A stretch of DNA of 64,000 nt from Sulfurirhabdus sp043759595 (lineage in GTDB: Bacteria > Pseudomonadota > Gammaproteobacteria > Burkholderiales > SMCO01). The position numbers and the translations under genes are program-made. The notes below the pieces were generated by a model. The model saw only the letters and a program-made list of their open reading frames with translations, did not search any database and was not told where the DNA came from. The stretch spans positions 33,786 to 97,785 of the forward strand of contig JAYVLG010000054.1 in assembly GCA_043759595.1 (NCBI GenBank), in the 5' to 3' direction. Within the stretch, counting starts at the first letter, position 1, and each line of letters starts with the position of its first letter. Below, one piece after another: positions 1 to 8,900 of this stretch.

Positions 1-311
1 TTATTTGGATCTATACCTAGCTGACGGGCTTTGCGCAGCTCCTTTTGTGCAGCCGGAAGATCCCCCGTTTCGTTGTATATTTTTCCTAATAAATATCTGG
101 CATCCCCATTTTCTGCATTTTTCTGCAAAGCATTTTTTAACTGAATAATGGCTGCTTTGCTATCTCCTCTCTTATACAAGCTTTGAGCTTCCTGGAGGTA
201 TTTCGTACTCGTTTCACCTTTATTACACCCCGTAATCCCTATAAGCGCAGAAAAAACAAGCGCCGCTAAAAGGGAGGGTACTGGTATATTGATTTTTTGT
301 GGTGATAGCAT
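1..311 (-). CDS. prsT: PEP-CTERM system TPR-repeat lipoprotein PrsT (N-terminal part)
   Basis: Only the first ~103 codons lie in the window; the gene runs off the left end. The start is the ATG at 309-311. The product opens with a hydrophobic leader ending in a lipobox (ITGC, Cys29), so it is probably an outer-membrane-anchored or periplasmic lipoprotein. Alternating helical stretches with the spacing of tetratricopeptide repeats follow (for example AALQ/ARYLLGKIY-like segments after residue 45). It sits directly downstream of prsR and prsK, and this is where the long TPR lipoprotein PrsT of exosortase A loci normally lies. PrsT proteins are thought to work in assembly or export of exopolysaccharide; the exact role is not established. 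The name rests mainly on context plus lipobox and TPR character, because most of the protein is outside. Confidence 0.75.
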   Translation of the reverse strand, partial: MLSPQKINIPVPSLLAALVFSALIGITGCNKGETSTKYLQEAQSLYKRGDSKAAIIQLKNALQKNAENGDARYLLGKIYNETGDLPAAQKELRKARQLGIDPN

Positions 312-363
312 TTTTTTGCCTTGTTATATTTGATACTTCGTACTCAGTATGAAAGGGCCTTTT

Positions 364-1716
364 CTATTTCAACCCATAACGACTAACCAAATCGTAAAGC
401 GTTGGTCTGCTTACGCCTAATAATTCTGCTGCTTGAGCCACATTGCCGTTAGCCCGGCCCATTGCCCTGACCACCGCCTTTCGCTCGGCCTCATCCCTGA
501 CTTGTCTTAAATTAATAGGCTCGCTTTCACCTTCAAAATGTGTCAATCCAAGATCTGCATCACTTATCTGTGAGCCTTCAGCCATAATGACAGCGCGCTT
601 AATGACATTTTCCATTTCCCTGACATTTCCTGGCCAGTTATGGCTTTCAATCACAGTCAGCGCATCCTGGGAAAACCCTCTTAAAGCCCTGCCTTGCTGC
701 TGACTGAATTTGTCCAGAAACGCATGGGCTAATAATGTTGGGTCCCCCTCGCGATCACGAAGGGGCGGGATATTGACCGTAATTTCGCTAATGCGGTAAA
801 AAAGATCTTCACGAAAACGACCGTCTTTTATTTGTTCATGCAATTTTTGATGTGTTGCACACACTACTCGCACGTCTACCGGGACTTCACCTCTCCCGCC
901 CAGCCTTTCAATAACACGCTCCTGTAAAAAACGTAACAATTTAGCCTGTAAAGACATGGGCAAATCACCAATTTCATCAAGGAACAATGTACCGCTATTG
1001 GCATATTCAATCTTGCCGATAGTTTGCTTCGTCGCTCCTGTAAAGGCACCCTTCTCGTATCCAAACAACTCACTTTCCAACAAATTTTCTGGGATAGCGG
1101 CACAATTGATTGCAACAAATTTCTGGTTTAGTCGGGTACTCAAATCATGGAGAGATCTTGCCAGCAACTCTTTACCCGTCCCGCTCTCACCTAAAAGTAA
1201 AACTGTGGCATCGGAAGGCGCAACTTTTTCGACGGTTCGACATACTTTGAGCATTTGCGGGTCAACGCTGATGATACCTTGCATTGGGGATTCTTGATGG
1301 TTTGCCAATAATCTGCGATTTTCCTGCTCAAGATCATGCAATCGAAAAGCACGCCCTATAATCAGGGAAAGCATTTCAGGTTCAAATGGTTTCTGATAAA
1401 AATCGTAAGCACCAAGTCCAATTGCACGAACAGCATTTTCACGATCCTGATTTCCAGTCACCACGATTACTTTAGTGCCAGGAGCCAGAGCAAGCATTTG
1501 CTCTAATGTTGCCAACCCTTCGCTGGCGCCATCTGGGTCGGGTGGCAACCCCAAGTCCAATATAGCAACTGGCGGTTCAAAGCGTCGAATTTGATTCAAT
1601 GCGCTTTCCTTGTCCCCAGCAACCAGAAGTTCATACCCTTCGAGACTCCACCTTACCTGCTTTTGTAAACCGATGTCATCTTCAACAAGCAGCAACGTTT
1701 TTTTCGTTGGATTCAC
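364..1716 (-). CDS. prsR: PEP-CTERM-box response regulator PrsR (sigma-54 activator)
   Basis: This 450-residue NtrC-family activator has three domains. The receiver (1-120) has acidic pocket E12/D13, phospho-acceptor D54 and K109. The AAA+ sigma-54 interaction domain (about 150-375) has Walker A GESGTGKE, the sigma-54 contact loop GAFTGA and Walker B LFLDEIGD. The C-terminal Fis-type helix-turn-helix has the ARPTL-like recognition helix (SRPTLYDLVSRYGL). Its start overlaps the end of prsK by 4 bp, so the two are translationally coupled. The partner is the kinase PrsK, and the targets are expected to be sigma-54 promoters of exopolysaccharide and PEP-CTERM protein genes. All catalytic motifs look intact. 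Confidence 0.93.
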   Translation of the reverse strand: MNPTKKTLLLVEDDIGLQKQVRWSLEGYELLVAGDKESALNQIRRFEPPVAILDLGLPPDPDGASEGLATLEQMLALAPGTKVIVVTGNQDRENAVRAIGLGAYDFYQKPFEPEMLSLIIGRAFRLHDLEQENRRLLANHQESPMQGIISVDPQMLKVCRTVEKVAPSDATVLLLGESGTGKELLARSLHDLSTRLNQKFVAINCAAIPENLLESELFGYEKGAFTGATKQTIGKIEYANSGTLFLDEIGDLPMSLQAKLLRFLQERVIERLGGRGEVPVDVRVVCATHQKLHEQIKDGRFREDLFYRISEITVNIPPLRDREGDPTLLAHAFLDKFSQQQGRALRGFSQDALTVIESHNWPGNVREMENVIKRAVIMAEGSQISDADLGLTHFEGESEPINLRQVRDEAERKAVVRAMGRANGNVAQAAELLGVSRPTLYDLVSRYGLK

Positions 1717-3815
1717 ACCCCTCCCCCTTGTGATGAAGCTATATCACTCTCTGATTTTATATTTAACGGTAATATGATCTGGAACAAGGTGCCTTGTTCC
1801 ACGATGCTACTCACTTCGATACGACCACCTAACTCCCGGATATATTCCTGACATTCATGTGCGCCTATCCCCATTCCAGATCCTTTGGTTGTGTCAAACG
1901 GTCGGAATAAGCGCTCGCGAAGAAACTGTTCGTCCATTCCCTTACCATTATCCTGAACAGCAATCATCGCACATCCGCCCTGCTGCGCCAACCTGATTTT
2001 GACCCAACCGTCATATCGTGTCGCTTCGCTTGCATTTTGTACTATATGGCCAATTACACGAAGTAAGCGCTCTCTATCGGCCAGAACAAAAAGTCCCGGT
2101 TCTGTTTGCTCAATCACAGGCAACGGTTTAAACATTGCTTTCTCTTGCACTACCTTTTCCAGCAACTTTGCCAAATCCAGCTGTATTCTTCCGGTTACCT
2201 CTGTTTTTCCGCTACGCAATTGCGCAAGCAATTTATTCATTTTTTCTACCGAGTTATCTACGGTACTCAGCATGTCATCTTTAAACTCTGGGTTATTCCA
2301 GTGCTTTTCAGCATTGGCAACCATTAAGGATAATTGTGCGATCAAATTTTTCAAGTCATGCACTACAAACGCTGACATGCGATTAAATGATTCAAATTGT
2401 CGTGCCACAACCAGTGCCTCGGCTGCCTGCATCTGCGCAAGGTTACTCGCCGCTTGTCGACCCGCGGTTTTTAGCAAATCGCTTACTTCCCAATTAAAGC
2501 CAACTTGACTGCGAGAGTGCGTTAACAGTACAAAGCCCAGCAAACGTTCGTGCAAAATCAACGGAACAATCAACCAGCTCCTGGGTATGGCCAGCAGCCA
2601 ATCCGGAATGGTTAAATCATCATACATATCCGGCGTATTTTTATATTCTTCAAGATTGATTACCCACTGCTGCTTTTCGAGGAACGCGCAAAGGGAACTG
2701 TTTTCCGCTTCAACTCCTTCGGCTACGGGTAGATTCCAGTGCGCATATCGCACATAATTCCCCGCATCCTTTCTCATCCATAAGGCACCCGCAGGGCTTT
2801 CTACCAACCCGGCAATTGCTTTAAGTGCGCTTTCACAAATCCTCGCTCCCGCTTCTCCCACTGACAGGGCCTGTGTAAACCTCAGCCATTCTTCTCGATA
2901 ATCATATTTATAGCTGAAAAAATGCTTACTCAAAAAAACTTTCAGCCGGGCCCGTGCTGCACCAGAAAAAAACATCAGTAAAAGTAATACCAGCGCCCCA
3001 AACAAAAATGCTGTTTGCAACACCGAACCCCAATTACCACCAAACACGCGTATGTAATAACCTGCGGCTGCCATCACCAGCAGGAAAACTCCTGCGCCTA
3101 ATAAAGCTGCGCTATGAAATACTACCCGCCTGGAAACATGCACATCAAAGGACCATTGCGGATTGCGCGCAGCTGATACAAAAATTAACGGCACCATTAA
3201 CGCATTGCTTACGCCCCTTGCTGCCCACAAGTTGGCATCGATATGCCAGAACAACATGGCATCGGCATACAGAAAAAAATCATAGGCAAAAATTGCGCCA
3301 ACTCCAAGACAGAGAAATTTCACCCCCCAGCGTTGCTCAACAGGCGTATTACGAAAAACTTGTTCAACCAAAACCATTCCAGCTACCGCCATCACTACCC
3401 TGCTGGCAATATCTGTCAGAAAATAGATTTGCCTTGGCAGTTCCTGGTTTCCCGAGTGAATAAAAATACTCACTACCAGTACGGCAAAACAAAAACCCAG
3501 CAAACCAAGCAAGATAAATTGAAACTTTCGACTGGACCTGATCAATGCATTTTTTGAGATGCCAAACATCCCTGCGAAGAAGGTAATCCACGCAATATTC
3601 CGCAATATTTCTAATGCATTAATCCAGGCAGGTATAAATTTTCCGGTAGAAAGCGCATAGGCGGTAACTCCCGCCCATATCGCCGATACCATCGATGCAG
3701 AAGCAAGCAAGACTCCTTGGAAGCGGCCTTGCCAGCCCGTCAATAATGAAAACGTGAGAAATAGAAAAGCCAGCGCACCCGTGATATAGCTAAGTACGCC
3801 AATATTCAGATCCAT
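1713..3815 (-). CDS. prsK: XrtA/PEP-CTERM system histidine kinase PrsK
   Basis: This is a 700-residue membrane sensor kinase. About eight hydrophobic segments fill residues 1-285 (a large membrane-embedded sensor typical of PrsK). A GAF-like domain follows (about 310-460), then a phospho-acceptor helix with the unusual H-box HDLKN (H486) and a HATPase domain with the G boxes DNGKGMD and KGSGMGIG. It phosphorylates PrsR, encoded immediately downstream with a 4-bp overlap. The sugar transferase gene ends its operon partner side 25 bp upstream. Length, topology and the HDLKN motif match the TIGR02916 family. The signal sensed is unknown for the family. Nothing in the sequence suggests decay. Confidence 0.92.
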   Translation of the reverse strand: MDLNIGVLSYITGALAFLFLTFSLLTGWQGRFQGVLLASASMVSAIWAGVTAYALSTGKFIPAWINALEILRNIAWITFFAGMFGISKNALIRSSRKFQFILLGLLGFCFAVLVVSIFIHSGNQELPRQIYFLTDIASRVVMAVAGMVLVEQVFRNTPVEQRWGVKFLCLGVGAIFAYDFFLYADAMLFWHIDANLWAARGVSNALMVPLIFVSAARNPQWSFDVHVSRRVVFHSAALLGAGVFLLVMAAAGYYIRVFGGNWGSVLQTAFLFGALVLLLLMFFSGAARARLKVFLSKHFFSYKYDYREEWLRFTQALSVGEAGARICESALKAIAGLVESPAGALWMRKDAGNYVRYAHWNLPVAEGVEAENSSLCAFLEKQQWVINLEEYKNTPDMYDDLTIPDWLLAIPRSWLIVPLILHERLLGFVLLTHSRSQVGFNWEVSDLLKTAGRQAASNLAQMQAAEALVVARQFESFNRMSAFVVHDLKNLIAQLSLMVANAEKHWNNPEFKDDMLSTVDNSVEKMNKLLAQLRSGKTEVTGRIQLDLAKLLEKVVQEKAMFKPLPVIEQTEPGLFVLADRERLLRVIGHIVQNASEATRYDGWVKIRLAQQGGCAMIAVQDNGKGMDEQFLRERLFRPFDTTKGSGMGIGAHECQEYIRELGGRIEVSSIVEQGTLFQIILPLNIKSESDIASSQGGGV

Positions 3816-3840
3816 TAAGTAAATTGCCCGTCAATTGAGA

Positions 3841-5241
3841 TCACCTTGCCCCTTTTCCCCATATAACGACTTGCGCCGTTTGGAAAAGGATCATCAAATC
3901 GAGAAAAAGGCCATGGTTTTTAATGTAATATAAATCGAATTGCAATTTTTCCAATGAATCCTCAACCGATGCACCATAGCTGGCCCTGACTTGTGCCCAT
4001 CCGGTAATACCCGGTTTTACACTATGTCGGCTGGAATAATAGGGAATTTCTTTTACCAGTTTTTCTACAAAAAACGGTCTTTCTGGGCGAGGGCCAACGA
4101 AACTCATATCCCCTTTAAATACATTAAATATCTGGGGCAATTCATCAATCCTAACTTTACGAATAATCCGACCGACCCTTGTCGTCCGGTTATCATTTTG
4201 TACAGCCCATTTAGGCTTTCCATCTTTTTCGGCGTCGACCCTCATACTTCGAAATTTAAGCACAGTGAAGATTAAACCATCTTGCCCAACTCGCTCTTGC
4301 CTATAAAGGATTGGGGAACCGTTTTCAATTAATATTAACATTGCTGTAATCAGCATTACGGGAAGTGACAAAGTTAATATAACGCTACTCACAATTAAAT
4401 CAAATGCCCGTTTGATAAGATCACGAGCCAATCCATTTTGAAAACCTTCTGACAACACCATCCAGCTCGCACTGAGAGATTCTAATTGTAACTGGCCTGT
4501 TTCTCTTTCAAAAAAAGTAGATAATTCAACTACCTTAATCCCTTTTAATTTACATTCAAGCAGTTCATCCATAGGCAAACCACCCCCACGCCTGTCACGC
4601 ACCGCGATAATAATTTCCTCAATGTTAAACTTTTCTACAATGGAAGTAAGAGAACCTTGCTCTGTTAAAATTTTTGAATGGTCAACGTAATGGTGCGTAC
4701 CTTGCAACGGCAGATATCCTACAATATTCAACCTGGGCCCAGTCGATGCTTCTTTCATCAGCGCATCAATTTTTGCTGCCCTGCTGCCAGTACCCAATAC
4801 TAGAACACGGCGTTTCCATGCCTTCAAATCAGCCCATTTAAATATAATCAAACGAGCCAGAGTGATGCCCGTCATGGCAGAAATAAATGCAAAAGTAAAC
4901 GCTCCCCTGCCCAGGAGCAAGTCAGGCATAAGATAAAAAATAACGCTCATGGCAATAAATCCCACCATGAAGCTCGCGCCAAGGCGTAACAGCATGCCTT
5001 TTACGCCACCTTCCCATTCCCAGTATTCGTACAAACCGAAAATCGTCATGCTCAAAATCATGACGATTGCAAAAACAATGGCCCTTGGCATGAGAGGACC
5101 TAGTGATTCAGGAATAGGCGCGCCTGTGTCAAAAAACCGAAATGACACACCTGCATAAATCGAAAATACCAGCAATAACGCTTCAATGACAATAAGCAAT
5201 AAAATACTTACTGGAATGTAATGACGAAAAAACCGAATCAT
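3841..5241 (-). CDS. TIGR03013-type XrtA/PEP-CTERM undecaprenyl-phosphate sugar transferase
   Basis: This 466-residue polyisoprenyl-phosphate sugar-1-phosphate transferase is the priming enzyme of exopolysaccharide synthesis in exosortase A loci. Four N-terminal membrane segments (about 10-130) precede a Rossmann-like CoA-binding domain starting at VLGTGSRAAKI (about 145). Another membrane helix (about 275-297) leads into the bacterial sugar transferase domain with the family signatures KFRSMR, RKVRIDELPQ and GDMSFVGPRPERP. It transfers a sugar phosphate from a nucleotide sugar to undecaprenyl phosphate at the inner membrane. It is first in a four-gene minus-strand run with prsK, prsR and prsT. 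The natural sugar substrate cannot be read from the sequence. Confidence 0.9.
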   Translation of the reverse strand: MIRFFRHYIPVSILLLIVIEALLLVFSIYAGVSFRFFDTGAPIPESLGPLMPRAIVFAIVMILSMTIFGLYEYWEWEGGVKGMLLRLGASFMVGFIAMSVIFYLMPDLLLGRGAFTFAFISAMTGITLARLIIFKWADLKAWKRRVLVLGTGSRAAKIDALMKEASTGPRLNIVGYLPLQGTHHYVDHSKILTEQGSLTSIVEKFNIEEIIIAVRDRRGGGLPMDELLECKLKGIKVVELSTFFERETGQLQLESLSASWMVLSEGFQNGLARDLIKRAFDLIVSSVILTLSLPVMLITAMLILIENGSPILYRQERVGQDGLIFTVLKFRSMRVDAEKDGKPKWAVQNDNRTTRVGRIIRKVRIDELPQIFNVFKGDMSFVGPRPERPFFVEKLVKEIPYYSSRHSVKPGITGWAQVRASYGASVEDSLEKLQFDLYYIKNHGLFLDLMILFQTAQVVIWGKGAR

Positions 5242-5705
5242 TACCTAGAGTTCCCCTTATAAATCCCCATTGTTATATAACTGCATGATGGATACGCTAT
5301 TACCACGTGTTCCAGCACCTCAAAATCTTTTACTTATATTAATCTGAACAGAATCCACTACCCCTAGTGTCGCCTATCACTTAGTTCATTATAGAGCGAG
5401 TTAGAGATTGAATGTCATAAACAGGGATAAATTGTTATGACAACAGTCATGATTTTTACAACATTCGCCAAATGGCTTTCAGAAATATTGTTGTCAAAGC
5501 ATACAGTTAACCATAATAATTGTCACCACGAGAACTGTGAGCGCTGGCTATAACGCTAAATTTGTAATGATCACCTCTGGCAAAAGCAGTCTAATCGTAA
5601 AGTTAGCTGTTACCAAGGAAAGTTTTGATGCACAGTTTAAGCTTTTTTCCTGTTCAAGATTATCAACAACAGGCGATTGATTTGCCAATAAGGCAACATG
5701 AGAAG
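5242..5705. other. 464-bp AT-rich non-coding gap
   Basis: No ORF with coding character is present. The gap holds the candidate operon promoter at 5388-5418 and a small hairpin (ATGAC/GTCAT, 5437-5450) followed by a short T run. It also carries the 3' trailer of the 5706-6320 gene, in which no clear terminator is visible. Confidence 0.6.
5388..5418 (-). promoter_or_regulatory. Candidate sigma-70 promoter for the sugar transferase-prsKRT operon
   Basis: On the minus strand ATGACA (5413-5418) and a perfect TATAAT (5388-5393) are separated by 19 bp, about 140 bp upstream of the sugar transferase start. The -10 is good, but the spacer is long and the -35 imperfect. No convincing sigma-54 -24/-12 pair was found in the same gap. 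Confidence 0.3.
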
Positions 5706-6320
5706 CTATTCAACCTGTCCTAGCAATAATGCTACCTCTTTAACTTTGGCTCGCTCCAACGCTTCCCCTGTAGCAGTAGTTTTGGGCATGGCATGCATAT
5801 ATGAAGACGAAACCACCGCAAGCTCTATAACCACACCATCTTCAAGCATCTTATACACAGGGATTTCACGTTGTTCAATACCCACTCTAATGCGTTTAAT
5901 TGACGACTGATAGGGAATTTTCCGGGCCAATAAAAACAGCTCGACTTCTTTTATATTATCAGCAACTAACTGTAAATTTACGTCAGAATTCCACGATGCA
6001 GTACCATTCAGAACAGGGCCAACCAGATAAGGATTAAATTTTTCAAGTAGTTGCATATAGGAATACGCTGCTTTTCTGAGCAATTGCAACTGTCTCAGAT
6101 GTTCATTTTTCTGATACATAGCCTGATAAGCTCTAATTGCCTGGTCAATTTCCAGGTTTCCCGGCAAGCTATGCATTTCATTCACCCCTAGTTGACGAGC
6201 TGCTTTCCGCTTCGCAAGGGCATAATCCTGTATGCCATCCTGAGCTATCATGCGCGCCGCTAACTGAGCAATTCGCTCTCGTATTTGCTGGTGGTTTTTT
6301 GACAGTATTTCCTTAGGCAT
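5706..6320 (-). CDS. Conserved protein with degenerate nucleotidyltransferase-like fold
   Basis: This 204-residue soluble protein carries no signal peptide or membrane segment. The N-terminal ~95 residues are strongly helical and charged, and several Arg/Lys-rich stretches suggest nucleic-acid or protein contact. Residues 99-120 (YLVGPVLNGT...SDVNLQLV) follow the layout of the nucleotidyltransferase superfamily motif hG[GS]-x(9-13)-DhDh. In place of the catalytic signature there is GP (101-102), and D113-V-N115 instead of DxD, so catalytic metal binding is probably lost. Proteins of this type are found in betaproteobacteria without a settled function. It lies 62 bp downstream of mrcA on the same strand and may be co-transcribed with it. 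The fold assignment is inference from one motif region; the gene itself is secure. Confidence 0.75.
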   Translation of the reverse strand: MPKEILSKNHQQIRERIAQLAARMIAQDGIQDYALAKRKAARQLGVNEMHSLPGNLEIDQAIRAYQAMYQKNEHLRQLQLLRKAAYSYMQLLEKFNPYLVGPVLNGTASWNSDVNLQLVADNIKEVELFLLARKIPYQSSIKRIRVGIEQREIPVYKMLEDGVVIELAVVSSSYMHAMPKTTATGEALERAKVKEVALLLGQVE

Positions 6321-6382
6321 AGCTCTTTTAGCGCGTCATGACCCGAATATGGCAAAAAAACAGAACGCGCAAACTTGCGTTT

Positions 6383-8716
6383 CTAAAATAACTGATCCCG
6401 CACCTCATCAGAAGGTTTTGCGCCGCCCTGCATATCTCCCATTCCGCCTCCAGACTCACCCGGTAAATTTTCCTGGTAGAAATATTCCGCTATTCCATCG
6501 CCCCCATCCATCTCTCTCAATCCTGTCTGAGGATTAATTTTTGCGACAATAACCCCCTCCGGAACATTCATGACACTTTCAGGCACACCCTTGAGCACTT
6601 TACCCATATAATCGATCCACATAGGCAAAGCAGCTTGCGCCCCGGTTTCTCGGCCACCTAATGATCGCGGCTGATCAAAACCAACCCATGCAATTGCTAC
6701 TAAATTACCTGGTTGATAGCCTGTGAACCATGCGTCTACCTGATCATTCGTTGTGCCCGTCTTACCAGCCAGATCCTGCCGGCCAAGCTGCATTGCGCGG
6801 GCCGCCGTACCCCGTTTTACAACATCCTGCATGATGGTAGTCATAATAAATGCATTTCGAGGATCAATTGCCTGTTGCGCATCCTGGCCTGCACGAATGG
6901 GTTTGGCCAACGACAATACATTACCTCGCGCATCCATGATTCGGGTTACATAATACGGGGTGACTCGATAACCGCCATTCGCAAAAACAGCGTACGCTGA
7001 AGCCATCTGAAAGGGAGTCACTGAACCAGCCCCCAACGCCATGGTTAAATAAGGCGGCTGTTTTGAAGCATCCAGGCCAAAGCGGGTAATGTAATCCAGT
7101 GTGTAAGGAATGCCAATAGCCTGCAATATCCGAATAGATACAAGATTCTTGGATTTGGTTAAGGCGGTACGCAACCGCAATGGCCCAGAATAATCCCCCT
7201 CATAATTCTTGGGCTCCCAAAGCTTTCCACCCGTATCGGCAGGATCAATAACAATTGGGGCATCATTAATAATAGTCGCGGCAGTAAAACCTTTCTCAAG
7301 TGCCGCCGAATAGATGAACGGCTTAAAGCTTGATCCAGGCTGGCGCATGGCCTGAATAACATGATTGTACTTATTGCGTTCGAAATCAAATCCACCTACC
7401 AATGAGCGAATAGCGCCATCTTGCGGATTAATTGAAACAAAAGCCGCCTCAACCTGAGGCAACTGAGTAATTTGCCAAAATCCTTTACTATCTTTAACCA
7501 GACGAACCAGAGATCCTCGTTGGATTTTATTTTTCTGCTGCGATTTTGAGTCCAGGAAACGTTGTGCAAAAGCGAGTCTGTCGCCAGAAATTTCGACAAT
7601 TTCACCCCCTTTAACGTACGCCTTGACTAGCTTTGCGCTTGAGGTGAGTACTACTGCGGGCATTATCCCATTACTACCGGCCAAATCCTGCAAAGCTTCT
7701 TCTAAAAACTCTTCCAATCCATTTGCATCTTTCTGTAACTGTATGAACGCCTCTGGCCCACGATAACCGTGACGGCGATCGTAATCCAGCACCCCCTTGA
7801 TCACAGCATGCTGTGCGGCATCCTGATCTAGTTTGCGTAATGTCGTATACACTTTAAAACCACTTGTGTACGCAGCCTCCTTGTATTTCTCATACATCAT
7901 CTGACGGACCATTTCAGAGACATAATCAGCATTGATTTCATTAGCAGGCATTTCTTTGCGTACCGCTAATACAAACGCCATTGCTTCCTCATATTGCTTG
8001 TCATCAATATAGTGCAAATCATGCATGCGACGCAGCACATAATGTTGCCGCAATTTTGCCCTTTTTGGATTGACCACTGGATTGTAGCGTGAAGGGGCTT
8101 TGGGCAGACCTGCGAGCATTGCCGTTTCGGCAACGTTCAATTTTTCCAGGGGTTTACCAAAATAAGCCTGGGCTGCAGTAGCAAATCCATAGGCACGCTG
8201 TCCCAAATAGATTTGGTTGATATACAACTCCAGAATCTGGTCTTTAGATAAATTATGCTCAATTTTCAGCGCCAGCATGACTTCACTAAATTTGCGCGAC
8301 AGTGTTTTTTCACTGGACAAGAAAAAGTTTCTGGCTACCTGCATGGTGATCGTGCTTGCCCCTTCACGTGCGCCACCTGATGTCAGATTAGAAAGCGCAG
8401 CACGGGCCACACCTTGATAATCCACACCGCCATGCTGATAAAATCGATCATCTTCGGCAGCGAGAATAGCCTGCTTCATGATTTCAGGTACTTTATCAAT
8501 CTTGGCAAATACGCGCCGCTCTTCCCCAAACTCACCAATCAGAAATTCATCTTCGGTATATATTCGCAAAGGAATTTTAGGCCGATAGTCAGTAAGGGCT
8601 TCAAGGGAAGGTAAATTTGGGTAGATCAGGATTGCAGCCAAAAAAATCAAAAATGCAGCAAACAGTCCAATAGAAAACAAGATTAAGGTGGGAAAGACCC
8701 ACCAGCGCTTAAACAT
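6383..8716 (-). CDS. mrcA: Penicillin-binding protein 1A (bifunctional transglycosylase/transpeptidase)
   Basis: This 777-residue class A PBP polymerises and crosslinks peptidoglycan at the inner membrane. One N-terminal membrane anchor (about 8-32) is followed by the GT51 transglycosylase domain with the catalytic glutamate in AAEDDRFYQHGG and the second motif GASTITMQ. An OB-like insert (about 310-420), characteristic of PBP1A rather than 1B, comes next. The transpeptidase has the nucleophile motif SSFK (in QPGSSFKPF), SKN (TKSKNL) and KTGT (AGKTGTTNDQ). It is divergent from pilM across a 184-bp gap. In many gamma- and betaproteobacteria mrcA also lies divergently next to pilM, so this is conserved context. 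Length is normal. Confidence 0.96.
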   Translation of the reverse strand: MFKRWWVFPTLILFSIGLFAAFLIFLAAILIYPNLPSLEALTDYRPKIPLRIYTEDEFLIGEFGEERRVFAKIDKVPEIMKQAILAAEDDRFYQHGGVDYQGVARAALSNLTSGGAREGASTITMQVARNFFLSSEKTLSRKFSEVMLALKIEHNLSKDQILELYINQIYLGQRAYGFATAAQAYFGKPLEKLNVAETAMLAGLPKAPSRYNPVVNPKRAKLRQHYVLRRMHDLHYIDDKQYEEAMAFVLAVRKEMPANEINADYVSEMVRQMMYEKYKEAAYTSGFKVYTTLRKLDQDAAQHAVIKGVLDYDRRHGYRGPEAFIQLQKDANGLEEFLEEALQDLAGSNGIMPAVVLTSSAKLVKAYVKGGEIVEISGDRLAFAQRFLDSKSQQKNKIQRGSLVRLVKDSKGFWQITQLPQVEAAFVSINPQDGAIRSLVGGFDFERNKYNHVIQAMRQPGSSFKPFIYSAALEKGFTAATIINDAPIVIDPADTGGKLWEPKNYEGDYSGPLRLRTALTKSKNLVSIRILQAIGIPYTLDYITRFGLDASKQPPYLTMALGAGSVTPFQMASAYAVFANGGYRVTPYYVTRIMDARGNVLSLAKPIRAGQDAQQAIDPRNAFIMTTIMQDVVKRGTAARAMQLGRQDLAGKTGTTNDQVDAWFTGYQPGNLVAIAWVGFDQPRSLGGRETGAQAALPMWIDYMGKVLKGVPESVMNVPEGVIVAKINPQTGLREMDGGDGIAEYFYQENLPGESGGGMGDMQGGAKPSDEVRDQLF

Positions 8717-8831
8717 AATAATTGCTTCTCAATAAATTTAGTTCTAAAGTTTGGGCAATTATAGGCGTTATAGCTAATCAATAGAAAACAAAAAACATTT
8801 ATTAATAAAAAATAATTTACATAGCATGTAG

Positions 8832-8861
8832 TTGCTGCTAGCATTTAACGTAAATTATAGT
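8832..8861 (+). promoter_or_regulatory. Candidate promoter of the pilMNOPQ operon
   Basis: TTGCTG (8832-8837) and TATAGT (8856-8861) are spaced by 18 bp, 39 bp upstream of the pilM start, in a very AT-rich divergent gap shared with mrcA. Confidence 0.4.
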
Positions 8862-8900
8862 TAGCATACGTAACCAACCAATATTGAAAGGAAATTTCCT

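Noticed and set aside
2954..3463. 169-codon plus-strand open frame inside prsK
   Set aside because: Basic, low-complexity translation antisense to the membrane segments of PrsK; typical shadow frame.
5242..5705. Sigma-54 promoter for the XrtA genes
   Set aside because: No GG-N10-GC pair with good flanks was found on the minus strand; a sigma-70-like site fits better.
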